Assembly: GCA_042573625.1 (NCBI GenBank)
Contig: JBHPCZ010000075.1
Coordinates: 1 to 16,454 of the forward strand
Length of the DNA: 16,454 nt
Source of the DNA: JBHPCZ01 sp042573625
GTDB lineage: Bacteria; Desulfobacterota; Desulfobacteria; Desulfobacterales; UBA11574
Reading direction: 5' to 3'
Shown here: positions 6,479 through 13,609 of the stretch, one piece after another
How the letters are laid out: every line of letters begins with the position of its first letter
How positions within the stretch are numbered: position 1 is the first letter of the stretch
Made by a program: the position numbers and the translations under genes
Notes under the pieces: model-generated
What the model was told of the DNA's origin: nothing
The model's input: the letters and a program-made list of their open reading frames with translations, nothing else
The model's database searches: none

Positions 6479-6560
6479 TCAAGCTGGTTCCGCGTGCCAT
6501 GAGGAAACAGGGCGCGTATCTCAATAGCTGACGGGATGTTTTTTTCAGTTTATGGAAAAC

Positions 6561-6590
6561 AAAAGGGCGGCTGAATCAGCCACCCTTTTT
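6561..6590. terminator. Bidirectional Rho-independent terminator
   Basis: AAAAGGG-C-GGCTG (6561-6573) pairs with CAGCC-A-CCCTTTT (6577-6589) with a single mismatch and a very short loop. A T-run follows on the + strand and a matching A-run on the left gives a T-run on the minus strand. It lies between the convergent DUF3786 gene (+) and the 63-aa gene (-), 62 bases after the stop of the latter. Confidence 0.7.
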
Positions 6591-6652
6591 ATGTTCAATC
6601 CTTTATCAGGATTTATTTTTATTTAAGGTTACATGAACTTATAACGCCGGAT

Positions 6653-6844
6653 TTACACGTGGCCTCCAAAAACGCCAGGCTGTTCAGTCCTGGATTTCGA
6701 CCAATATGCGTCCGGATATGACTCCGGAACTTCAACATCGGAAACCCTGATTTCATCCTGTCGTTCTACTTCGCCCTCTCTGACGCGATCTCTGCATTCT
6801 CCTTCGCATTCGCCTGTAATATCTCTTTTTAATATATCAGTCAT
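6653..6844 (-). CDS. Small acidic hypothetical protein (63 aa)
   Basis: The start at 6844 is chosen because AAGAGGAG lies about seven bases upstream on the minus strand. An upstream in-frame ATG at 6880 has no such site and adds only a basic stretch. The 63-aa product is highly charged and hydrophilic, with a CEGEC motif near residues 13-17, a Glu/Arg-rich middle and an aromatic PESYPDAYW segment. There is no signal peptide or membrane segment. The family is not recognised. A good ribosome binding site, a terminator downstream and a dyad-bearing upstream region (6887-6935) together make it a probable real gene. Confidence 0.6.
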   Translation of the reverse strand: MTDILKRDITGECEGECRDRVREGEVERQDEIRVSDVEVPESYPDAYWSKSRTEQPGVFGGHV

Positions 6845-6886
6845 CGGAGTTCTCCTCTTTTTTGTCAATTCATTTTTCATTTAAAA

Positions 6887-6935
6887 TAAACAGCTGATAA
6901 AGATAGCTGTTTAATTAAAATTTAAAGTAAACAGC
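6887..6935 (-). promoter_or_regulatory. Dyad TAAACAGCT / AGCTGTTTA plus a third half-site
   Basis: TAAACAGCT (6887-6895) and AGCTGTTTA (6905-6913) form a perfect 9-bp inverted repeat with a 9-base spacer. A further direct half-site, TAAACAGC, follows at 6928-6935. The set lies about 45-90 bases upstream of the 63-aa gene on the minus strand, where an operator would be expected. There is no T-run suited to a terminator. The regulator is unknown; operator function is inference. Confidence 0.45.
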
Positions 6936-7123
6936 ATTTGGTCGAAGTCAAATATAAATTTATCAAAAATTCACACTTAACCAAAAGTTGTTCTGAAAAA
7001 GAGTGGGCATTTTCTGCAGCATGTCGTTGCCAAAGCTATGGCGCGCCGGCGACTTTACTGGAGGGAATTCTAAAAGAACTATTATTATTGACGCATACAT
7101 GGCATTCTGATAGCAAGAATTGA

Positions 7124-7152
7124 TTTACACTTAGGGTTTACCAGCGCATAAA
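7124..7152 (+). promoter_or_regulatory. Candidate promoter for the GTPase gene
   Basis: TTTACA at 7124-7129, a 17-bp spacer and CATAAA at 7147-7152 (four of six consensus positions). Transcription would begin only about eight bases before ATG 7167, which would match the absence of a ribosome binding site and imply a nearly leaderless message. This is a weak sequence match. Confidence 0.25.
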
Positions 7153-7166
7153 TCAATAATATTACG

Positions 7167-8645
7167 ATGACACTATACCGGGAGAATTACATAAACGCGA
7201 TCCGAAACGAGTTGCGGGACCTGGTTGAAAAATGCTTGACGCCGGTGTCCCTGCACTATGGATACAGTGAAGTGCCGTTGGAGGCCCATATCAAATGGCG
7301 TCCTCTGGTGCTGGTTCTGGGAAATTATTCATCCGGAAAATCCGCGTTAATCAATGATTTTCTGAAAGCCGACATCCAGAAGACCGGCCAGGCGCCAACG
7401 GACGATTCCTTTACGGTCCTGACCTATGACGATACGTCCGCATCCGGAAATACCATTAAAACCATGGAAGAGCGTGACGGCAAATTTTTGCTCAATGATC
7501 CGGAATTTCCATTTGAATCGCTCAAAAAGCATGGCCAGCGCTTTGCCGCCCATTTTCGGTTGAAAAAAGTCAACGCGCCCTTTTTAAAAAGCCTGGCCAT
7601 TATCGATACCCCTGGCATGCTGGACAGCATTACGGAACGGGATCGGGGATACAACTACCAGGATGTGATCGGGGATCTGGCCCAAATTTCGGACCTGATT
7701 CTGGTACTTTTTGATCCTCATAAAGCCGGCACCATTCGCGAAGCACACACCAGTCTGCGCGACACGCTGCCGACCCGAACCTTTGAGGACCGGGTCCTCT
7801 TTGTGCTGAATCGAATTGATGAATGTGCCAGCTTGGGCGATCTGTTGCGGGTTTACGGCACGCTGTGCTGGAATCTGTCTCAGATCACGGGACGCAAAGA
7901 CATTCCCATGATTCATCTCACTTACTCGCCCCGAGCGGCCCAGAACGCCAATCAGCACATCGACCTCGACACCTCTTACCTGAAATACTTGGATAATCAG
8001 CGCGAGGAATTGAAAAAGGCCGTCATGGAAGCGCCGCGTCACCGACTGGACCATCTGGCGACCTTTGTTGAAACCCACAGTGAACGGATGTCGCACTTAC
8101 TTGAAGCGCTGGTCAGTTATCGTCATCGAATGCACGAATTCCGGTTAAAGCAGCTTTTGTATGGACTGATTTTCAGTATGGCGGGCGCTGGCGCGGTGCT
8201 TTATATCGCTGCAAACATGGGATTGCTGGGTGAAATGAATTCTGGGTTACTGCTGTCTAACGGCAGTATCGGGACCGTGATTCTGCTGCTGCTGTGGGTT
8301 GCTCTGGTCATGCCGTTTACGGGTAGACGCTTTTTTCGCAAACAGATCAAAAACCTGCACGATCTCACCCCCCTGAAAAACCAGACGCGTCGAGACAGTT
8401 GGGAAGCCATTCAGGAGACGGTATCACAATATTTAATAAAAACCGATGGCAACTATTCTCCACGGAAAACCAGACGGGACCACGAAGAGGTGCTGACCGT
8501 TTTTGAAAAGGATTCCAAAGAAATTCGTGAAGCGCTTCATGAACTGGCCGCGCTGAAGCCGGGCACACCACTGACCGATCCACCCGGTCCGTTTCTGTCA
8601 GCCCTGGTAAAGGGACTGAAGAAAAAAAATGTCCAATTGAATTAG
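7167..8645 (+). CDS. EHD/dynamin-like membrane GTPase
   Basis: This is a 492-aa GTPase whose G domain resembles eukaryotic EHD ATPases/dynamins. Motifs in order: P-loop G52-NYSSGKS59 in VLVLGNYSSGKSALINDFL, a switch-I-like APTDDSFTVLTYD (77-88), D147TPG150 (G3), the EHD-like ERDRGYNYQDVIGDLAQISDLILVLFDPHK (157-186), and N215RID218 (G4). A helical region follows, then a membrane hairpin with two TM segments (about 330-350 and 368-386) and a polar helical C-terminal tail. The layout fits bacterial dynamin-like proteins, which bind and remodel membranes; the cargo is unknown. There is no EH domain. No Shine-Dalgarno precedes ATG 7167, so the start is somewhat uncertain. The gene is GC-richer than the region to its left and converges on the AOR gene with a 63-bp gap. 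Confidence 0.88.
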   Translation: MTLYRENYINAIRNELRDLVEKCLTPVSLHYGYSEVPLEAHIKWRPLVLVLGNYSSGKSALINDFLKADIQKTGQAPTDDSFTVLTYDDTSASGNTIKTMEERDGKFLLNDPEFPFESLKKHGQRFAAHFRLKKVNAPFLKSLAIIDTPGMLDSITERDRGYNYQDVIGDLAQISDLILVLFDPHKAGTIREAHTSLRDTLPTRTFEDRVLFVLNRIDECASLGDLLRVYGTLCWNLSQITGRKDIPMIHLTYSPRAAQNANQHIDLDTSYLKYLDNQREELKKAVMEAPRHRLDHLATFVETHSERMSHLLEALVSYRHRMHEFRLKQLLYGLIFSMAGAGAVLYIAANMGLLGEMNSGLLLSNGSIGTVILLLLWVALVMPFTGRRFFRKQIKNLHDLTPLKNQTRRDSWEAIQETVSQYLIKTDGNYSPRKTRRDHEEVLTVFEKDSKEIREALHELAALKPGTPLTDPPGPFLSALVKGLKKKNVQLN

Positions 8646-8708
8646 ATCTCACTGCCCATGCTTTTCAAAATAACACTTCGTTTCCGCCGAGGCTTGCCGC
8701 GGAGAGTT

Positions 8709-10640
8709 TCACTTTGCAATCATGTCAATCCGGGTTAGATCCTGAACCAGGTCTGACAGTCCGAGGCGTTCGAGGGTCTCGGCCTTTTGCAGACCCGAGT
8801 CGGCGTCCCATCCCCTGAGATCATAAAATTCCTTCCGCATGGTTTTAAATTCAGTTCGGTCTAATGTTTGGCCCTTTCGGCTGGCGACTTCTTTTCCAGG
8901 ACCGGGGACGATTACATCAGGGTTCATGAAGACGGTTTCCACCGGATCAGTATAATTAAATTCTTCTACAACATCATCTGCCTTGGGTCGCCATCCTTCA
9001 CGCAAAAGAACGCCCCTTTGAAGATTAAATATTCTTTCGCCATACTGGTTCAGCCCGGTTTCATCTGTTTCGATGCCGGTGACCGCGGAATATGTTCGAC
9101 TCTCAAGCGTTGGATCACCCACATGATCCGCTGTATTCCAGGAAACCATCATCGGCCAGCAGGAATCACACAAGAGCAGGCTGTCTTTCACGTAGGTTCG
9201 ATCGATGATTTTAGTTGCCGCCATGGCCTTTCCCTCATGGGCATTTAGATCCCACGCTGTTTCATTTCCCCAGAATTTATAGGCCGCGGCCCGAAACACA
9301 TCGGATGTTACCGGTGAAGATTTAGGGTTGGATTGGTTCATGACCCATAATCCGGTTAGCCAGCTGATTTCGTGAAGCATGGCAATCGGTTGTCTGGGTT
9401 CCAGGGCGTACAACAGCCCGTTCATCAGGTATTCGCGTGCGGAATACGTGGCGCCATCCCCGACACCGGACACCTCATTTGAAAAATGCGCCCTGGCTTC
9501 ATCTCCAAGCTTTTCCCCGGCACGAAGAAGACCCTCGGCCAGAATATCGCCAAAGCCTTCTCGACGCGCAATCATGTTGGCGAGGTTTTTAAAAAAATCA
9601 AGGGTTCCCAGTGTTGACATGTCCAATCCGATCTCTTTATCGGTAATAAAACCGGATTTGTGGCACGTGTCCAGCCACTGAATGATATTGTACATCTCCA
9701 TTGTACAGATCGACAGATCATTGCAGATACCTGTGGCATCGACAGCGGTCTCCGCCGATTCTCCCGGCCTTCCCATAACCCATTGAAAATAGACGAACAT
9801 GGATTGACATTTTCTTACAACATCCTTCCCGGATTTTGTTCGAAAAGCATTTCTATATTTACAATCAAGGCCGCATTGATAACAGGACGATTTTCCGGTT
9901 CGACGAACCTGTTCTTCAGGATAAGGAACCCACAGCGGGTCACGCTGATTTAAATGGACGGCCAATTGGTTGAGTTCTTTTAATTTCATCGGATTGGCTA
10001 TTGCAGGCTTTCCTGAACCCAATACCGCTATGGCTTTAAGGTTTTTAGAACCCATCACCGCGCCGAATCCGCCGGTGGCACTTCCTTCATTGTCCGTCAT
10101 AAGGTTGGCGTTCCGGCACATGTTTTCACCGGCCACACCGGTTGTTACGAGCCGGACATTTTTTCCATGCGTCTGTTTTAAGATATCCCGGACGTCATAC
10201 ACACCCTTGCCCCAGAGCAAAGATGCATCTAAAATCCGGGCGTTCCCTTCATGAATCCATATGTAAACCGGTTTTTCAGACCGCCCGGAAACGACAACCC
10301 CGTCATAGCCGGCCCTTTTTAAATAGGGGCCGAAGAAACCGCCAAGATTCCCGTAACAGAATCCTTCCGGCATCAACATGGGCGACTTTCCCACAACCTC
10401 AAATCGGGAAGCGCCCTGGGCACCGGTACCTCCCAGCGGTCCGGTCATCAGTATCAGGCGATTTTCCGGATCAAACGCACCCACTTCGGGTTCGACCGTT
10501 TCCCAATAGATCCGTGTGGCAATGCCGCGTCCGCCAAGAAAACGGTCTGCATAGTCCATGGTTCTCAATTCAGTGATCCGTGAATTTGACAGGTCAATGT
10601 CGAGAATCTTTCCACACCATCCATAAATTTGAGTCGCCAT
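8709..10640 (-). CDS. Aldehyde:ferredoxin oxidoreductase family protein (tungsten/molybdenum)
   Basis: This is a 643-aa cytoplasmic enzyme of the AOR family, which binds a W- or Mo-bis-pyranopterin and a [4Fe-4S] cluster and usually couples aldehyde/carboxylate conversion to ferredoxin. The N-terminal domain (YGWCGKILDIDL..., FLGGRGIATRIYWE) and pterin-binding GPLGGTGAQGASRFEVVGKSP and GGFGAVMGSKNLKAIAV are typical. The cluster ligands are C253-x2-C256-x3-C260 (SSCYQCGLDC) and the late Cys of DSLLLC (C491). The C-terminus FYDLRGWDADSGLQKAETLERLGL is also family-typical. ATG 10640 is chosen for its AAGGAGA five bases upstream; a longer open frame to 10778 adds an unrelated leader. No ferredoxin, pterin or tungstate-transport gene is adjacent, so the substrate (simple aldehyde, aromatic or other) cannot be told. 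Confidence 0.93.
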   Translation of the reverse strand: MATQIYGWCGKILDIDLSNSRITELRTMDYADRFLGGRGIATRIYWETVEPEVGAFDPENRLILMTGPLGGTGAQGASRFEVVGKSPMLMPEGFCYGNLGGFFGPYLKRAGYDGVVVSGRSEKPVYIWIHEGNARILDASLLWGKGVYDVRDILKQTHGKNVRLVTTGVAGENMCRNANLMTDNEGSATGGFGAVMGSKNLKAIAVLGSGKPAIANPMKLKELNQLAVHLNQRDPLWVPYPEEQVRRTGKSSCYQCGLDCKYRNAFRTKSGKDVVRKCQSMFVYFQWVMGRPGESAETAVDATGICNDLSICTMEMYNIIQWLDTCHKSGFITDKEIGLDMSTLGTLDFFKNLANMIARREGFGDILAEGLLRAGEKLGDEARAHFSNEVSGVGDGATYSAREYLMNGLLYALEPRQPIAMLHEISWLTGLWVMNQSNPKSSPVTSDVFRAAAYKFWGNETAWDLNAHEGKAMAATKIIDRTYVKDSLLLCDSCWPMMVSWNTADHVGDPTLESRTYSAVTGIETDETGLNQYGERIFNLQRGVLLREGWRPKADDVVEEFNYTDPVETVFMNPDVIVPGPGKEVASRKGQTLDRTEFKTMRKEFYDLRGWDADSGLQKAETLERLGLSDLVQDLTRIDMIAK

Positions 10641-10673
10641 TGTTGTCTCCTTGGTTGTGGCTTGAATATGAGT

Positions 10674-10716
10674 TAGTGCCCATTTTATAGATTCGGTCAT
10701 TTGCGGACGGGCACTA
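10674..10716 (-). promoter_or_regulatory. Dyad TAGTGCCC-N27-GGGCACTA upstream of AOR
   Basis: The 8-bp arms (10674-10681 and 10709-10716) are perfectly complementary and lie 34 bases upstream of the AOR start codon. A TATAAA (minus strand, plus coordinates 10684-10689) lies between the arms. The arrangement could be an operator that brackets a -10 box or a leader hairpin. No -35 element is convincing. Confidence 0.35.
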
Positions 10717-11056
10717 TTTAAAAATTTAACTGGACATTTTAAATTATTATTACTTTTATGAAACATCAAGGTTTGCATCCCTGTCTTTCATTATGATGGA
10801 AATCTTCTTTTTTCAAGCGTAAGTATGGAAAAAATAGGGTTGAATTAGGATTTAAACTGCCCGATGTTGACGTCCTGGTATATGTTTAAATCCGAGCATT
10901 TTTTTCTTTAAATTTGTGAAGTTGGGGATAGTAATAGAGCAAAACTTTTCTAAATTCTGTTTGCATTTATATCGGGCGGTATATTACCATTGCGGCTGGA
11001 GATTATGGATGTTAATATAGGAGCATTCGGGTCAATTCATTTAAACCGAAACAACG

Positions 11057-11100
11057 AGCGCATTCCCCGTCCCGATAACATCGGGATTTCAGGGAACGCT
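11057..11100 (+). repeat. Imperfect hairpin in the kinase leader
   Basis: AGCG/CGCT, TTCCC/GGGAA and TCCCGAT/ATCGGGA pair in register around an AAC loop, with small internal loops. It ends about 33 bases before the GTG start. It is followed by TTCAATTTTTA, so a weak terminator or attenuator is possible. It may equally be a REP-like palindrome. Confidence 0.4.
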
Positions 11101-11133
11101 TCAATTTTTAGCAGGAAAGCATAGAAAGATACC

Positions 11134-13599
11134 GTGAAAAAGAAGACCATCAAATATCTATTGATCAGCGCCTTCATTGCCGCTGGCCTCCTGTTTCTAA
11201 AAAACGTTTATGTAAAAGACATCCTTGTTTTAGAAAACGGAACAATCATTATTTCCGATAACACAACGGCGTCGGATGGCGACATTTTTTACAGAAGCGA
11301 TCGAAAAACCGGTTATGTAGAAGAGGGGGCTGTTAGTGAGATGTATTTAAATGGATTTCATGGCCTCCGTGATTTTCAAAAACGTATTGTCTGTCATCTG
11401 ACAACGGTTGTGGAATCCATGCGGACTTCCATTTTAGGAAATAGAGATAAGATCGGCGAAAACATATTCCTGCTTGGGATCATGGCATTGCTTGGTTTGG
11501 CTGTGTGTGGCGGCATCTTTTTTGTCATTAAGCGCTATTCAGCCGCCGGGAAAGCCGCTCAATCCAAGGTTCCTGATGCGGTCAAAACAACCCGTCCGAT
11601 TCAATTCGCCTTGACCAGCATTCAGTCGGTTCAGCGGTTTTTTCTTAACCTTTTTCGCCACCAGCTTGGCGTTCCGGAAGACACTCCTGCGCAAATAGTA
11701 ACTGTTCCCGGCAAGTCATCAGACTCCAGGCAGATATATGAACTGAAAGTGAAACATAAGGGTGAATGGAAATCCAGGCGGATGACCGTTAGTCCTCTGG
11801 GGGAAGGTACCGGCAGCAAAAGTCAATGTTTTTATGTGATTTATGACACCCATATTGTCGTTAAAATACCGCCGTCACCGATCAAAGACTTTAAGGACTA
11901 TGTTGGAAGAATCCGGGAAGAGACCGCCATCGTTGCTAAACTCGCCCCTATGGAATGTATTATTCCCGGCATTTCGGTGATTTTAAGGAAAATCAGCGCC
12001 TTTCCGGATAGAAACGAGGTTGTTCTGAAAGCACTTGAAGAAAAATGTGTTAAATGGCTCGAAGTCAATCCCGAATTCCAGGACTATTTGAAGGTCGATA
12101 ACGCATTTGTCTTCTTCATGGATTTATCCCGTTATTATTTTCTAAGTCGCGTAATGGAAAGCCTTCACGATGTTGAGAACCAAATCCATAAGGAGATCGC
12201 CGGTGATGTAGATGCCGTCTGGAATTACCACGGGTTCGAAAGCAAATACGGAGATTACGACGATTCGACATGCTTTAACTTGCAGAATCTTTATAAGCAG
12301 TTCGATGTGGACGTGAGACCGGTATTGAAAACATCAGGCCAGGCTAAATCAATGGGCGAAACCCAGAAAAAAATGTTATTTTTGAGCTATCTTTTGGGAA
12401 AAGATTCTAAAGAAAATTATCGGGGCCTGTCCGATCAACTGGTTCAGCAAGTCAACCTTCCGCTCAATAAGATTAAAGCGGAAAACGCTGATGTTGTAGA
12501 GACATACGGAAAGCTGGTCAAGGAAGATGTTCGAAGGCGAATGCTTAACCGGAACAAGCCTCAAATGGAAGGGATTATAACCAATCTGCTTGTCTTGCTG
12601 GCCTCAATGGGAGAAAAAAAGGTTGCCATGCGAGATCTCAAACCTGACAATTTAATCGTGGCGGGGGATCCTGCAAACTATCCTGCATTTCTGTTCTCGG
12701 CGGAGGATTACACCATCGGACTCATTGATGTGGAAACCGCTGTTGATTTTGAAACAAGGGGAAAAAAAGAACTACCTCAACCTTATTTGGGCGGCACCCC
12801 GCTTTATGCTACGCCGTCTCATTTTTTTCTAAATGTAGTGCTCAATGGCATCTATTCAGACCTGCCCCAAATTTTGCATCTGCAGGATTGGTACGCCATG
12901 GCCGGCATCATTTATGAATTGGCGACCGGAAAACACCTGTTTAGAAAAACCGGGGGAAAGGTTCACGGTTTCATGCGGACAATTCAAAGCGCACTTGCGG
13001 AAAAGCGAGAAATTTCGGAAGTATACAAGGAGATCAGCCACGTATTCTGGTCCTCGGCAAAAGAAGAATTTGATAAAAATATCGGCGCAGCGGAAAAACT
13101 GCTCAAATCGTTACATGCTGAGATCCCGGAAGATACCAAACAATGGTTTGAAGTTTATGTGCAAGAGAAAAAGGCGGCAATTGACACCCGGATAAAAACA
13201 ACCATCCAATCCCAGACTCATTTCAAGAGCGAAAAAAACCGCCAGTCTTTGTTCGGTTATTCCCATGAAGAGACCTGCCGGTTGAAAGCAAGGTATAAAC
13301 AGCCAGACCGCCCGGCCAAATCGGCTGATAGAGATGTTTCTCTCATCCTTCAATTACTGGATGACTTGGCGCTGTTAAAAAAGGAATCGGAACGACTTTC
13401 GGAGATGATAAAAGCTTTGAATGCGCCTTTCCCGAAATTGTCGGCATGTGATATACTGGTGATCATGTATGGTGTTGTCGCTGACGCCATGTATCACCCT
13501 GAGTGGGAAACGCTTTCCGTCGAGCCCGATGAAATTGAACTGTCAGCGGAGGTAGAAAGGACCCTGGGGTATACCCTGACCGTTCAAGCCCCCTCTTAA
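11134..13599 (+). CDS. Membrane-anchored divergent protein kinase
   Basis: This is an 821-aa protein starting with GTG. TM segments lie at about 7-24 and 111-133, enclosing an ~85-residue region rich in short strands (LVLENGTIIISDN...) that may be outside the cytoplasm. The kinase-like part shows a Gly-rich LGEGTGSKSQCF (222-233), a Lys in VVKIP (K244), the catalytic loop MRDLKPDN (499-506; D501, K503, N506), D532 in IDVET (DFG position), GGTPLYATPSHFF (553-565) and DWYAMAGIIYELATGKHLF (585-603). Deviations are Met for His in HRD, VE for FG, and about 255 residues between Lys and catalytic loop, more than twice the usual. Key Lys, Asp, Asn and Asp remain, so catalysis is possible. The C-terminus has a predicted coiled coil (about 737-765). 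Targets are unknown. It converges on a second kinase gene. Confidence 0.82.
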   Translation: MKKKTIKYLLISAFIAAGLLFLKNVYVKDILVLENGTIIISDNTTASDGDIFYRSDRKTGYVEEGAVSEMYLNGFHGLRDFQKRIVCHLTTVVESMRTSILGNRDKIGENIFLLGIMALLGLAVCGGIFFVIKRYSAAGKAAQSKVPDAVKTTRPIQFALTSIQSVQRFFLNLFRHQLGVPEDTPAQIVTVPGKSSDSRQIYELKVKHKGEWKSRRMTVSPLGEGTGSKSQCFYVIYDTHIVVKIPPSPIKDFKDYVGRIREETAIVAKLAPMECIIPGISVILRKISAFPDRNEVVLKALEEKCVKWLEVNPEFQDYLKVDNAFVFFMDLSRYYFLSRVMESLHDVENQIHKEIAGDVDAVWNYHGFESKYGDYDDSTCFNLQNLYKQFDVDVRPVLKTSGQAKSMGETQKKMLFLSYLLGKDSKENYRGLSDQLVQQVNLPLNKIKAENADVVETYGKLVKEDVRRRMLNRNKPQMEGIITNLLVLLASMGEKKVAMRDLKPDNLIVAGDPANYPAFLFSAEDYTIGLIDVETAVDFETRGKKELPQPYLGGTPLYATPSHFFLNVVLNGIYSDLPQILHLQDWYAMAGIIYELATGKHLFRKTGGKVHGFMRTIQSALAEKREISEVYKEISHVFWSSAKEEFDKNIGAAEKLLKSLHAEIPEDTKQWFEVYVQEKKAAIDTRIKTTIQSQTHFKSEKNRQSLFGYSHEETCRLKARYKQPDRPAKSADRDVSLILQLLDDLALLKKESERLSEMIKALNAPFPKLSACDILVIMYGVVADAMYHPEWETLSVEPDEIELSAEVERTLGYTLTVQAPS

Positions 13600-13609
13600 T
13601 GGTGAGATC

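Larger units (their letters stand above)
6292..6652. other. 361-bp spacer between convergent genes
   Basis: It holds a possible decayed coding remnant (6351-6478, minus strand) and a bidirectional terminator (6561-6590). A small stem (GACCTT.../...AAGGTC, about 6437-6470) and a CGCGTGCC/GGGCGCG pairing (about 6494-6518) are visible, but I recognise no known RNA family. Confidence 0.45.
6845..7166. other. 322-bp divergent spacer before the GTPase gene
   Basis: It holds the upstream region of the 63-aa gene with its dyad (6887-6935), and the region before the GTPase start. An open frame from TTG 6938 to 7123 has no ribosome binding site and an unconvincing composition, so I do not call it. A TTTACA-17-CATAAA promoter-like pair (7124-7152) is visible before the GTPase. 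Confidence 0.4.
10641..11133. other. 493-bp divergent spacer between AOR and the membrane kinase
   Basis: The spacer must contain promoters for both genes, but no clear -35/-10 pair stands out. It holds a TAGTGCCC/GGGCACTA dyad close to the AOR start and a large imperfect hairpin (11057-11100) close to the kinase start. No gene is supported; in-frame extension of AOR into it looks non-coding. Confidence 0.5.

Noticed and set aside
6938..7123. 61-aa open frame starting with TTG
   Set aside because: No ribosome binding site, TTG start, composition unlike neighbouring proteins; it also begins at the edge of the TAAACAGC half-sites.
7584..8096. 170-aa open frame antisense to the GTPase gene
   Set aside because: It lies wholly inside the motif-bearing GTPase frame, has no ribosome binding site and its sequence resembles no family; it is a codon-bias shadow.
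8646..8708. TCCGC/GCGGA hairpin between the convergent GTPase and AOR genes
   Set aside because: Only five base pairs, an 11-base loop and no T-run on either strand; too weak for a terminator call.
10142..10576. 144-aa open frame antisense to the AOR gene
   Set aside because: AOR motifs on the other strand are unequivocal; the antisense product is Arg/Pro/His-rich and low in sense, typical of a shadow frame.
10641..10778. N-terminal extension of AOR to 10778
   Set aside because: ATG 10640 has a strong AAGGAGA and begins exactly where the family starts; the extension is not AOR-like and overlaps the upstream dyad.
12229..12248. GGGTTCGAA-like T-loop motif suggesting a tRNA
   Set aside because: It lies in the kinase coding frame and no acceptor, D or anticodon stems fit around it; no tRNA was found anywhere in the window.
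12845..13195. 116-aa open frame overlapping the membrane kinase in another frame
   Set aside because: It is contained in the kinase subdomain region, has no ribosome binding site and an unlikely Arg/Lys/Cys-rich composition.
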